DNA from: a virus
Length of the DNA stretch: 22,450 nucleotides
IMG/VR virus record: IMGVR_UViG_3300035661_000348
Span: 1 to 22,450 of that record
Direction: 5' to 3' (one strand)
Shown: positions 1 to 5,903 of the stretch, piece after piece
Layout: each line of letters opens with the position of its first letter
Position numbering within the stretch: the stretch's first letter is position 1
Notes under the pieces: generated by a model
What the model saw: the letters and a program-made list of their open reading frames with translations, nothing else
Database searches by the model: none
Told to the model about the DNA's origin: nothing
Made by a program: the position numbers and the translations under genes

Positions 1-925
1 GAGCTTCCGTTCCTTTAAATGTAGACATTTCTTTAGCTAGAATAATGTCCTTAGTGAAGAATTGAGTTAATGCTTGCTTTACACCTGTTAAATGAGAACC
101 ACCATCTTCAACTGAAATCAAGTTAGCAAATGTTCGGATTAATGCATTGGTTGAATCAAAAGTAGGTTTAACAAAGATACAGCCTTGAGTACCACTTTCT
201 TCTTTTAAGTCAATACGAAGAAAGCTTCCTTTAGTTTGAGAGAAACTATCAATAGAGCCTTTGAAGACAAATTTCTCTTCTTTTCCATCAGAAGTTATTT
301 GAATTAGAGTAAACGTTACAGAATCAAGTAAATTAGACAAATCTGAAAGTCTTGATTTAATGTAATCAAACTTGATCATTCCATTTGCATCAGTTCTGTT
401 ATACGTATCTCCTAAAGATATGTAAGGCTTATCAATGATGAATGATATTGACGTTCCTGTGTCTTTCTTAGTTAACTTAGGAGTAGAAGAAACTGTTTCA
501 GATGTTTTCTTTCCTTTAGAGAATTGGAATGTGTGAGTAGAACCGTTTTGTTTAACTTTCACTTCCATGAAAATAGACAAAGCATTTACAACTGAAAGAC
601 CTACTCCGTTTAAGCCTCCTGAGAACTTATATTGCTCTTTATCAAACTTACCAGAGCCATGTAAAACGGTAGCAGCAATCTCAATATTGCTCATTTTCTC
701 TTCTGTGTTATATGAAGAAGGAATACCTCTACCATTGTCCGAAATTGTCATCTGACTGGTTCTACTGTCATGGATCACAGTAATTTCAGTAGCGTAATCG
801 TTAATAGCTTCGTCAACTGAATTGTCAAGTACTTCAAGTGTTAGTTGAGCGCCATCCATGCAATACATAGAAGGTCTTTCACGAACCGCATCTAAACCTT
901 TTAGAACTTTAAGGTTATTAGACAT
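1..925 (-). CDS. GyrB/ParE-type DNA topoisomerase II ATPase subunit, partial (C-terminal part beyond left edge)
   Basis: The frame opens at an ATG at 925 and stays open to the window edge (308 codons seen). The protein begins MSNNLKVLKGLDAVRERPSMY, the usual GyrB opening. The GHKL ATPase motifs are present: EVLDNSVDEA near residues 31-40 (general-base Glu31 and Mg-binding Asn35), ISDNGRGIP at 61-69 (ATP-adenine Asp63), and the ATP-lid stretch SGGLNGVGLSVVNALS at 102-117. A transducer-like segment, EDGGSHLTGVKQALTQFF, comes before the edge. GyrB proteins hydrolyse ATP to drive strand passage by a type II topoisomerase; large phages use such enzymes during replication. The common His of GGLHGVG is Asn here. 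A GGAG lies 9 bases before the start, with a TATATTT-type promoter further upstream. The toprim domain and any gyrA partner lie outside, so gyrase and topoisomerase IV/T4 gp39-type cannot be told apart. Confidence 0.93.
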   Translation of the reverse strand, partial: MSNNLKVLKGLDAVRERPSMYCMDGAQLTLEVLDNSVDEAINDYATEITVIHDSRTSQMTISDNGRGIPSSYNTEEKMSNIEIAATVLHGSGKFDKEQYKFSGGLNGVGLSVVNALSIFMEVKVKQNGSTHTFQFSKGKKTSETVSSTPKLTKKDTGTSISFIIDKPYISLGDTYNRTDANGMIKFDYIKSRLSDLSNLLDSVTFTLIQITSDGKEEKFVFKGSIDSFSQTKGSFLRIDLKEESGTQGCIFVKPTFDSTNALIRTFANLISVEDGGSHLTGVKQALTQFFTKDIILAKEMSTFKGTEA

Positions 926-967
926 ATGTGTCATCTCCATTGTAAAGTGTTAGTAATGAAAGCATAG

Positions 968-983
968 AATAAATATATGTTTG
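968..983 (-). promoter_or_regulatory. Phage-type TATATTA promoter P1, upstream of gyrB-like gene
   Basis: On the minus strand this reads CAAACATATATTTATT, 43 bases before the gyrB start. It is one of eight similar elements in the window, all pointing at a gene. The seventh core base is T rather than A, so it is a slightly weaker match. Confidence 0.55.
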
Positions 984-1010
984 TTTCAAACATTAACTCT
1001 TTGTGAAAAA

Positions 1011-1038
1011 AGAAAAGAATGATGACTCATTCTTTTCT
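1011..1038 (-). terminator. Rho-independent terminator of the Rha-like gene
   Basis: AGAAAAGAATGA (1011-1022) pairs perfectly with 1027-1038 around a 4-base loop. On the minus strand a run of six T follows the stem directly. It sits 15 bases after the Rha-like stop codon. Confidence 0.85.
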
Positions 1039-1052
1039 GTAAGACTTAGTTA

Positions 1053-1508
1053 TCAGTCTTGTTCAAACTCGTCTTCAATAAGTACTTTGTTAGCTTCCCT
1101 TTCTGCTTCAAGTTGAATTTCTGCCTCTAGAGCTTTTTGAATCCACTCAATTCTAGACAAGGGCTTTTGAGATTCCTTAGCTTTTCGCTCATGCTCTAGC
1201 CATGCTTGATTGATGATATGTCTGTGCTCAATAGAGTAACCCGTGATTAAGTCTAGAACTGCATCGCGGGAAAGAAAGAAGTATTTATTACTTTTCTCAC
1301 TTTTGTCTTTGTAAGTCGTTGATTTCATAAGATCGTCCGGTTTTTCGGGTGAGTGATTTTCGTACTTTTTGTCGTAGAAGTCCTTAAGGACTTCACAGTC
1401 AACTAGAACATGGTCGTGTCGTTTACTACAAAGTTCAGCGATTTGAAGTGAACTCATATAGTCATTGCCTTCAATAGCAACAATAAACGAAACTGATGAT
1501 TCAAACAT
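1053..1508 (-). CDS. Rha-family phage regulatory protein
   Basis: The 151-residue protein carries the hallmark Rha pattern: SSLQIAELCSKRHDHVLVD at residues 19-37 (compare the family's S..IAE.TGK.H.hVlrdI) and YFFLSRDAVLDLITGYS at 76-92 (compare Y.L.rd....l.tGY). A charged, coiled-coil-like helix at 119-145 ends the protein. Rha proteins (Phage_pRha family) are DNA-binding regulators or antirepressor-like factors of phages; the target here is unknown. The start is supported by GAGGA 7-8 bases upstream. The gene is a single unit with its own promoter at 1575-1591 and its own terminator. Family assignment is by motif recognition; a regulatory role is inferred from the family. Confidence 0.8.
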   Translation of the reverse strand: MFESSVSFIVAIEGNDYMSSLQIAELCSKRHDHVLVDCEVLKDFYDKKYENHSPEKPDDLMKSTTYKDKSEKSNKYFFLSRDAVLDLITGYSIEHRHIINQAWLEHERKAKESQKPLSRIEWIQKALEAEIQLEAEREANKVLIEDEFEQD

Positions 1509-1543
1509 GATACATTCCTCGTGTAAAAATTAATGAAGCGGTT

Positions 1544-1573
1544 CATGCCTTAGAAGATATCTCCTAAGGCATG
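1544..1573 (-). repeat. Leader hairpin between promoter P2 and the Rha-like gene
   Basis: CATGCCTTAG (1544-1553) pairs with CTAAGGCATG (1564-1573), with the palindrome GATATC in the loop. It would form at the very 5' end of the Rha-like transcript, just after promoter P2. It could stabilise the RNA or be an operator; no U-tract follows, so termination is less likely. Confidence 0.5.
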
Positions 1574-1574
1574 G

Positions 1575-1591
1575 AATTAATATATGCTTAA
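1575..1591 (-). promoter_or_regulatory. Phage-type TATATTA promoter P2, upstream of the Rha-like gene
   Basis: On the minus strand it reads TTAAGCATATATTAATT, 67 bases before the Rha-like start. Its core is part of a 10-base inverted repeat (AATATATGCT at 1579-1588, AGCATATATT at 1596-1605). A second copy of the core therefore points the other way, and the repeat sits just after the preceding gene's stop. Confidence 0.6.
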
Positions 1592-1610
1592 AACTAGCAT
1601 ATATTCTTTA

Positions 1611-1928
1611 TCAATCTAGTACTTCAATCAATTCTCCTTCTGCAAATGCCATAAGAATTTGAAGGGAAATGTCTTCAATAGTCATTTCTTCATCACTCCA
1701 GTCATAATCACCTGTAAACACACTTGAAATAAAGACGTTCTCTCGTTTAAAGAACTTTACGCCAATGTCGGTGTTTCCAATTACATTTCCTGCTAGCAAT
1801 TGGTTCAGTACTAGTTGTTCTGATTCAGGATTACTTGTTACAGAGTCAACTGCTTCTTTAGGAGTGAGACCATATGTGTCTAATGAAAAATCTTCAGACG
1901 CGTTTAAAGCTAAATTTACGATTTTCAT
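1611..1928 (-). CDS. Hypothetical acidic protein, 105 residues
   Basis: I do not recognise this protein. It begins MKIVNLALNASEDFSL and is rich in Asp and Glu, especially in the last third (WSDEEMTIEDISLQ). No membrane segment or catalytic motif is visible. Its start codon overlaps the stop of the upstream membrane-protein gene by four bases (ATGA), which indicates translational coupling in a two-gene unit read from promoter P3. AAAGGA lies eight bases before the ATG. The inverted repeat at 1579-1605 follows directly and may end the transcript. Confidence 0.75.
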   Translation of the reverse strand: MKIVNLALNASEDFSLDTYGLTPKEAVDSVTSNPESEQLVLNQLLAGNVIGNTDIGVKFFKRENVFISSVFTGDYDWSDEEMTIEDISLQILMAFAEGELIEVLD

Positions 1929-2311
1929 GATTTAATTCCTTTAGGGGTTATTACAAAGTTACTTTCGTCTAATTGAAACCATCTCCAAGCTCCAATTAGA
2001 CTGATTGATAAATTCGGGTCAACTTCTCTTATTGAGTAATAATGATTCTCCTCTAATAGTTTACAGACACTTTTAATAGCTCTCTCTTTGAACAGATCGC
2101 AGTCAATATTTTCTAATCCTGCTTTCATTGCACTTGTAAAGCAAAACATCTTATCGCTATAATGGCAATTAAGTACTAGAATGATTTGTTTCCTTAGCTT
2201 CTTCTTTTTAAAGAACTCTTGAAGCTGAGGATAGACTAAAAGATATCCTGTTAAGTGAACTGACAAGATTAAAAGTAAGCCTGTGACGACAACGAGATTT
2301 AATAGTTCCAT
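1925..2311 (-). CDS. Small membrane-anchored protein, 128 residues
   Basis: I chose the ATG at 2311, which has AGGAG 11 bases upstream; a GTG ten codons earlier is in frame, but the AGGAG would then lie inside the gene. The protein opens with one strong hydrophobic stretch (residues about 3-27, LLNLVVVTGLLLILSVHL). A basic patch, FFKKKKLRKQ, follows, which by the positive-inside rule suggests the rest is cytoplasmic. The soluble part holds four Cys and ends FVITPKGIKS, which loosely recalls the end of winged-helix domains but is not enough to assign one. It is the first gene of a pair, overlapping the next gene by ATGA. Function unknown. Confidence 0.72.
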   Translation of the reverse strand: MELLNLVVVTGLLLILSVHLTGYLLVYPQLQEFFKKKKLRKQIILVLNCHYSDKMFCFTSAMKAGLENIDCDLFKERAIKSVCKLLEENHYYSIREVDPNLSISLIGAWRWFQLDESNFVITPKGIKS

Positions 2312-2343
2312 TGATTTGTAAACTCCTATAGTAGATAACACGT

Positions 2344-2359
2344 AATTAATATATGCTTG
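2344..2359 (-). promoter_or_regulatory. Phage-type TATATTA promoter P3, upstream of the membrane-protein pair
   Basis: On the minus strand it reads CAAGCATATATTAATT, 33 bases before the start at 2311. It directly follows the U-tract of the preceding terminator, so one unit ends exactly where the next begins. Confidence 0.65.
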
Positions 2360-2360
2360 A

Positions 2361-2387
2361 AAAAAAGGAGAACTTGCGCCCTCCTTC
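2361..2387 (-). terminator. Rho-independent terminator of the 66-codon gene
   Basis: On the minus strand AAGGAG pairs with CTCCTT across a 10-base loop, and a run of seven or more T follows. It lies just after the stop of the 66-codon gene. A second short hairpin (GTGTTAGG with CCTAACAC) overlaps that stop codon. Confidence 0.75.
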
Positions 2388-2393
2388 TTCGTG

Positions 2394-2594
2394 TTAGGCT
2401 TTAACCCCTAACACTGTAGAAGACACAAACTCTGCTAGAGCAGAGTTTGCATCATCCAAGTCACTGACTGGGTATCGCGTTTCGATCGCTACACCTTTGC
2501 GGAAATCCTCCAAATTTTTCGAGGCTGCGCGAACAGCTTCTACTAGATCCAGAAGGGTTGCCGATTTTTCGCCGGAGAAAAGGATTTCTACCAT
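2394..2594 (-). CDS. Hypothetical protein, 66 residues
   Basis: This short gene has the strongest ribosome-binding site of the region, GGAGGTG six bases or so before its ATG, a promoter-like element at 2658-2672 and a good terminator, so it is very probably real and well expressed. The product (MVEILFSGEKSATLLDLVEA...) is predicted mainly helical and acidic, with no Cys, membrane segment or known motif. Its coding stretch looks richer in G and C than its neighbours (many GCG, CGC and TCC codons), which may mean recent gain. I do not recognise it. Confidence 0.7.
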   Translation of the reverse strand: MVEILFSGEKSATLLDLVEAVRAASKNLEDFRKGVAIETRYPVSDLDDANSALAEFVSSTVLGVKA

Positions 2595-2657
2595 GATACA
2601 CCTCCATAAAGTAAAAGAAGTCTTACACCTCGAAAGGGATGCTTCTATGTATCACCT

Positions 2658-2672
2658 AAATAATGTATGTTT
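2658..2672 (-). promoter_or_regulatory. Variant phage-type promoter P4, upstream of the 66-codon gene
   Basis: On the minus strand it reads AAACATACATTATTT, 64 bases before the start. It differs from the other copies by C for T inside the core (TACATTA), so it is the least certain of the set. Confidence 0.45.
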
Positions 2673-2689
2673 ATTTCTAACGAATCCGT

Positions 2690-2723
2690 AAAAAAAGTTA
2701 AGAGCTGTTTAGGCTCTTAACTT
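2690..2723 (-). terminator. Rho-independent terminator of the three-gene operon 4836-2739
   Basis: AAGTTAAGAGC (2695-2705) pairs with GCTCTTAACTT (2713-2723) around a 7-base loop, and a run of T follows on the minus strand. A smaller hairpin (2732-2750) overlaps the stop codon of the last gene. Confidence 0.85.
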
Positions 2724-2738
2724 TATAGTTTAAAGAGC

Positions 2739-3074
2739 TTATAGCTCTTTGTATTCAGGACGACGTTTAACTTTAAGATCAATACGGAATGTACTTTTAT
2801 TGCGAGAGACAGTGTAAACGTTTCTTACTTGGTTAGGACGGTCAAGATAAAAGTCACAAACAGATTTATCTTCTTTACAACTTGACAATGCAACTTTGTC
2901 TAAAGGTAAATTGATGAATCCTTCATTGACTAAGTAGTTTTGCATTTCAACACTTACTCCTTGCTGAGTAAAATCGCTTAAGCAAGGAAGAACTCCTACT
3001 TGAGCTGGTTCAGCGTGTAAGACCATTGAAAATGCAATTAACGCAGTGCAAATAAGGGGATGTGTATATTTCAT
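2739..3074 (-). CDS. Secreted small protein with Sec signal peptide
   Basis: I chose the ATG at 3074 (MKYTHPLICTALIAFS...), which has GGAG nine bases upstream, rather than an ATG five codons earlier that precedes that site. The first 20 or so residues form a typical signal peptide: a Lys, a hydrophobic core LICTALIAFSMVL, and a probable cleavage after HAEPA-like small residues. The mature part of about 90 residues has three Cys in CLSDF, SSCKED and VCDFY, so a disulfide is possible, and a basic C-terminus (FRIDLKVKRRPEYKEL). It would act outside the cytoplasm, perhaps in envelope modification or exclusion; this is inference. It is the last gene of an operon, 35 bases after the nucleotidyltransferase. 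Confidence 0.72.
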   Translation of the reverse strand: MKYTHPLICTALIAFSMVLHAEPAQVGVLPCLSDFTQQGVSVEMQNYLVNEGFINLPLDKVALSSCKEDKSVCDFYLDRPNQVRNVYTVSRNKSTFRIDLKVKRRPEYKEL

Positions 3075-3109
3075 AACGTAATACTCCATAACGGGTTAAA
3101 GATAATCTA

Positions 3110-3877
3110 CTAAAGAGATGCTTTAGTTACTGCAGCAAAGTATCGTTTAGTAGCTTCATGAAACAATCCTCGTCTTAAAAGGATTTGGTTTGTTTCGTCT
3201 ATAGTGCAATTAAGCTCTGAGAGAAGCTTATTTGTTCGGTTTGTTAGACGTAACGATTTAAACGGAAAGAACGTACTTGCTTTGATGACAATTTTACGTG
3301 CTAATAGATCGCAATAGTCAGAATATCGCATAGCTGTTTTACACTCATGAATGTCACTAATTGATGAAGCATTCATGTTAAGTGTAATGTCCCAATTTTG
3401 AACTAGATCAGTAATTTCTGGAATCAGATTTCCTTTGTACGATATTAAGATAATGTCAATAGAATGATTACCAATTGTAAACTTAAAGTTGAAGAAGTTG
3501 GTTGAGTCCTTAAATTTAGTAAAGATCTCAAAATGTTTAGTTATTACATTTACAGAGTTGAAAGATGTTTCATTGTTTTTTAGTTGATGAATGTATGATT
3601 GAAATTGTTTAAAGAACTGTTCAAACGTAAGAGATGTAAAGATGAAGAAATCTAAATCTTTAGACTTCTTTGTTTTAGCTTCAGACAGACTATTAAGAAT
3701 AGCATCTCTTAAGCTTCCACCTGACAAAAACATTTTATAAGAAGCTGAATCAAATGCTTTTTGCAGGTGTGATTCAAACGAAAAGATTTCCTGAGGGATT
3801 ACTGGATAGAACTCTTTATCAAGTTGTAAAGTAACCATTTCAACTTTGTCAGCGTTAAGCCATTTAGTAGTTTTCAT
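3110..3877 (-). CDS. Nucleotidyltransferase of the poly(A) polymerase / CCA-adding enzyme fold
   Basis: The start at 3877 is set by AAAGGAG five bases upstream; an ATG six codons earlier overlaps the preceding gene and has no such site. The 255-residue product shows the class-II pol-beta layout: FLSGGSLRD at residues 50-58 (the GGxxRD nucleotide-binding turn), KDLDFFIF at 73-80 with the metal pair Asp74 and Asp76, a third acidic residue in HSIDIILIS (Asp141), and NWDITLNMNA at 161-170, matching the RRDFTINAL motif of tRNA nucleotidyltransferases. Such enzymes add nucleotides to RNA 3' ends or to other acceptors. It is short for a full CCA enzyme, and the substrate is unknown. It is the middle gene of a three-gene operon. 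Confidence 0.75.
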   Translation of the reverse strand: MKTTKWLNADKVEMVTLQLDKEFYPVIPQEIFSFESHLQKAFDSASYKMFLSGGSLRDAILNSLSEAKTKKSKDLDFFIFTSLTFEQFFKQFQSYIHQLKNNETSFNSVNVITKHFEIFTKFKDSTNFFNFKFTIGNHSIDIILISYKGNLIPEITDLVQNWDITLNMNASSISDIHECKTAMRYSDYCDLLARKIVIKASTFFPFKSLRLTNRTNKLLSELNCTIDETNQILLRRGLFHEATKRYFAAVTKASL

Positions 3878-3891
3878 AGTTTCTCCTTTCA

Positions 3892-4836
3892 TCAATGGAT
3901 CATAGCAGGTTGAATTTTAGCATTAATAGGAAGTAAACCAAATGTCATGCTCTTAGAGCAAACATAGATGTACTTCTCACTTTTATCCCAGACCATGATG
4001 GTTTCTTTGAATGCATCATTGTTAAAGTCAGATAATGTAGAACTATCAATAAGTGTAAACTCATCAGACGGATTAGTTGAATTAAAGATTTGCTTCTTAG
4101 AAACAATAAGTGTAGTGTTAGAGTTCTCTTTCATTAGAAAACCTCCATTGATTTTGAGTTCTTTAGATTCAGGATTTGGAATGAAAGATACTAATACAGT
4201 TTCTTCAGAGATAGTAATATTTGAACGTTTAGCTCTTAAGTTTGCTATTTTAGAGATGAATAGATAAGCACTTTCTACTCTAAGAGGTTGATGGGGTCTA
4301 ACCAAGTTAACAGTTTGTTCTTTTTCATCCTGAAAGTAAGGTTCTTTGAAAGAGACTTCATTTAAGACTTCTTCAAATGAAAGAGTGGAATCAATCGTAG
4401 TTAGAGTTAAACTGAAGCTATGAATAAAGTCTTCAATGTCTTCCCTATCTTTAATTCCAATGTTTCCAAAGAACGAGTCTAAGACTATGAAGAACTTAGA
4501 CTTTTCAGCTGAAAGGTTTTCTACTTTAAAGACTTGATCCAACTTGTAGTTGCTTAGTATTTCATAGATACTGGAGTCTGATAGAATGATATCTGTTGAA
4601 GAATCAAATTGCATAGACTCCGTAGGAACTTCAAGCATAGAAAATAGACTTGATGTTCTAAACCGAGTATCAGTTTGACTGATGATTTCGAATTTAAAGT
4701 AAACATAGTCTAGACTAGAATGTTTATCTAGTTCTTCTTGAGTAACTTCATAGTTTAGCATCAATGCTAAGCTTTTAGTTTCTTCAAGATAAGAGTAAGC
4801 TGGACTGGATAACTTTAAGTTGATGATGTTTTCCAT
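3892..4836 (-). CDS. Hypothetical protein, 314 residues, first gene of the nucleotidyltransferase operon
   Basis: I do not recognise this protein. It starts MENIINLKLSSPAYSYLEET, with GAGGA about ten bases upstream and promoter P5 at 4868-4884. No membrane segment, zinc-binding cluster or nucleotide-binding motif is visible. The composition is rich in Ser, Phe, Glu and Asp, with alternating strands and helices suggested throughout and many SSS/DSS stretches. The gene ends 14 bases before the nucleotidyltransferase start, so the two are probably co-translated; a joint role, such as partner or substrate-binding subunit, is possible but not shown. Confidence 0.78.
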   Translation of the reverse strand: MENIINLKLSSPAYSYLEETKSLALMLNYEVTQEELDKHSSLDYVYFKFEIISQTDTRFRTSSLFSMLEVPTESMQFDSSTDIILSDSSIYEILSNYKLDQVFKVENLSAEKSKFFIVLDSFFGNIGIKDREDIEDFIHSFSLTLTTIDSTLSFEEVLNEVSFKEPYFQDEKEQTVNLVRPHQPLRVESAYLFISKIANLRAKRSNITISEETVLVSFIPNPESKELKINGGFLMKENSNTTLIVSKKQIFNSTNPSDEFTLIDSSTLSDFNNDAFKETIMVWDKSEKYIYVCSKSMTFGLLPINAKIQPAMIH

Positions 4837-4867
4837 AGTTCTTTATTCCTCAGGGTTAAGAGACATT

Positions 4868-4884
4868 ATATTAATATATACTCT
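4868..4884 (-). promoter_or_regulatory. Phage-type TATATTA promoter P5, upstream of the three-gene operon
   Basis: On the minus strand it reads AGAGTATATATTAATAT, 32 bases before the start at 4836. The TATATTAAT core is perfect but the upstream CAAAC part is not conserved. Confidence 0.6.
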
Positions 4885-5030
4885 AAAAGTTTATCAATTG
4901 TTAAGTCAAACACTTTAAGTTAGTTTAAGGACATTTACTCTTAAACACAACTATGGTTGGTGATTTAGGATTGCTGAAAAGCATTCATTGAGTTGCTCCA
5001 TTTAGGTTGATTGAAAAGGGTTAATTTTTA

Positions 5031-5060
5031 AGTCTAGGTTCGTAAGAGCCTAGACTCTTT
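5031..5060 (+). terminator. Hairpin with U-tract in the non-coding region
   Basis: AGTCTAGG (5031-5038) pairs with CCTAGACT (5049-5056) around a 10-base loop, and CTTTTT follows on the plus strand. There is no plus-strand gene before it, so it may end an unannotated small RNA or shield promoter P5 from readthrough. Confidence 0.45.
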
Positions 5061-5101
5061 TTATGTGAAGTTTTAGAGATTTGAAGTTTACTATGTCTGA
5101 A

Positions 5102-5169
5102 TTCATAAAAATGTTAAGTGAAAAATTCGATTTTTGAAAACTCAATTTCCGAACTAACATTTTTATGAA
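5102..5169. repeat. 15-base inverted repeat enclosing a second hairpin
   Basis: TTCATAAAAATGTTA (5102-5116) is the exact reverse complement of 5155-5169. Between the arms lies a second short stem, AAAAAT-TCG-ATTTTT (near 5121-5135). Both lie outside any gene. Confidence 0.7.
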
Positions 5170-5188
5170 GTTACTAGTTGAATGAAAA

Positions 5189-5221
5189 ATAGAAAGAGTT
5201 ATTAGATTAAACTCTTTCTAT
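5189..5221 (-). terminator. Terminator of the membrane protein gene at 5229-5774
   Basis: ATAGAAAGAGTT (5189-5200) pairs with AACTCTTTCTAT (5210-5221) around a 9-base loop. On the minus strand it is followed by ATTTTTC. It begins eight bases after the stop codon. Confidence 0.75.
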
Positions 5222-5228
5222 TATCTAT

Positions 5229-5774
5229 CTATGAATTAGTGTTATCTAATATTGACTTTAAAGAATTCATATAACCTTTGTCTATGTTAAGATTATATTG
5301 AATAGTTCCATTTGAATAAGAAGTTGAAATTCTATCTAATTTAAGAATGTCTGAATTATTAAACTTGAATAAAGCTATAGGTTCTGATCCAAAATTGATT
5401 TCATTAGCAACTAACATTCTATTAAGTTCTAATTCAAACTGAGTATAACCTTCCATAGTTTCAAAAGAGAACTTAGAATTATAATCCTTATGATTACTTA
5501 AACAAGCTATCATGATAGTCTTTAGATTATTGAAACTAAATATTTCTGAACCACAAGAGATACAGAAGATTGGACTAAATTCTCTATCATAAAACATGAA
5601 TACATAAGAATCTTTAAGCTTTCCATCGTTGATTAAATCAAAGTACTTTGCTATAGAGAATATTGCAATCTCAGTAGTTTTAAGTTCTTCAACTTTAGGT
5701 TTACTAATTAGAATAAAGGTCATTACTAAATGAAAGAATACAGGAAACAAGATAATAAGCATTACATAAAACAT
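5229..5774 (-). CDS. Membrane-anchored hypothetical protein, 181 residues
   Basis: The first 24 residues (MFYVMLIILFPVFFHLVMTFILI) form one uncut hydrophobic helix with no signal-peptidase site, so the protein is probably anchored by its N-terminus. A soluble part of about 155 residues follows, with one CxxC pair (FCISCG) and an otherwise unrecognised sequence. AGGAG lies nine bases before the ATG. It is a single gene with its own promoter (P6) and terminator. It resembles the 128-residue protein at 1925-2311 only in plan (anchor plus small soluble domain), not in sequence. Function unknown; interference with host membrane processes is a guess. Confidence 0.75.
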   Translation of the reverse strand: MFYVMLIILFPVFFHLVMTFILISKPKVEELKTTEIAIFSIAKYFDLINDGKLKDSYVFMFYDREFSPIFCISCGSEIFSFNNLKTIMIACLSNHKDYNSKFSFETMEGYTQFELELNRMLVANEINFGSEPIALFKFNNSDILKLDRISTSYSNGTIQYNLNIDKGYMNSLKSILDNTNS

Positions 5775-5827
5775 AATTATAGACTCCTAACAAATTGATA
5801 AATGATGATTGATGCTTGCTATAAGCA

Positions 5828-5847
5828 TTAAACTAATATATATTTGA
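5828..5847 (-). promoter_or_regulatory. Phage-type TATATTA promoter P6 (minus half of a mirror pair)
   Basis: On the minus strand it reads TCAAATATATATTAGTTTAA, 54 bases before the start at 5774. It matches P7 on the other strand at nearly every position over 23 bases, so the two are back-to-back divergent promoters. Confidence 0.65.
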
Positions 5848-5856
5848 TAAATTCTT

Positions 5857-5875
5857 CAAACATATATTAGTTTAA
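5857..5875 (+). promoter_or_regulatory. Phage-type TATATTA promoter P7 (plus half of a mirror pair)
   Basis: It reads CAAACATATATTAGTTTAA, 29 bases before the RNAP beta-like gene. With P8 it defines the consensus best. Confidence 0.7.
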
Positions 5876-5903
5876 TGTCTTAGAACCTACAATAGGAAAT
5901 GCT

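Larger units (their letters stand above)
4885..5228. other. Non-coding region with terminators and a nested inverted repeat
   Basis: No gene of useful length lies here on either strand. From left to right there is about 145 bases with no clear feature, a hairpin (5031-5056, AGTCTAGG with CCTAGACT, then CTTTTT on the plus strand), a long inverted repeat (5102-5169), and the terminator of the next minus-strand gene (5189-5221). I saw no tRNA-like fold in the unassigned part. Confidence 0.6.

Noticed and set aside
567-755. Plus-strand open frame of 62 codons
   Set aside because: It lies opposite the gyrB coding frame, which has full ATPase motifs; a shadow with no ribosome-binding site.
2497-2691. 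Plus-strand open frame of 64 codons
   Set aside because: It overlaps the 66-codon minus gene and its leader; the minus gene has a strong GGAGGTG site and terminator, this one has none.
3893-3895. Upstream ATG for the nucleotidyltransferase
   Set aside because: It overlaps the previous gene and has no ribosome-binding site, whereas the ATG at 3877 has AAAGGAG at the right distance.
4885-5030. Possible tRNA gene in the non-coding stretch
   Set aside because: No T-arm GTTCGANTC-type sequence and no cloverleaf pairing on either strand.
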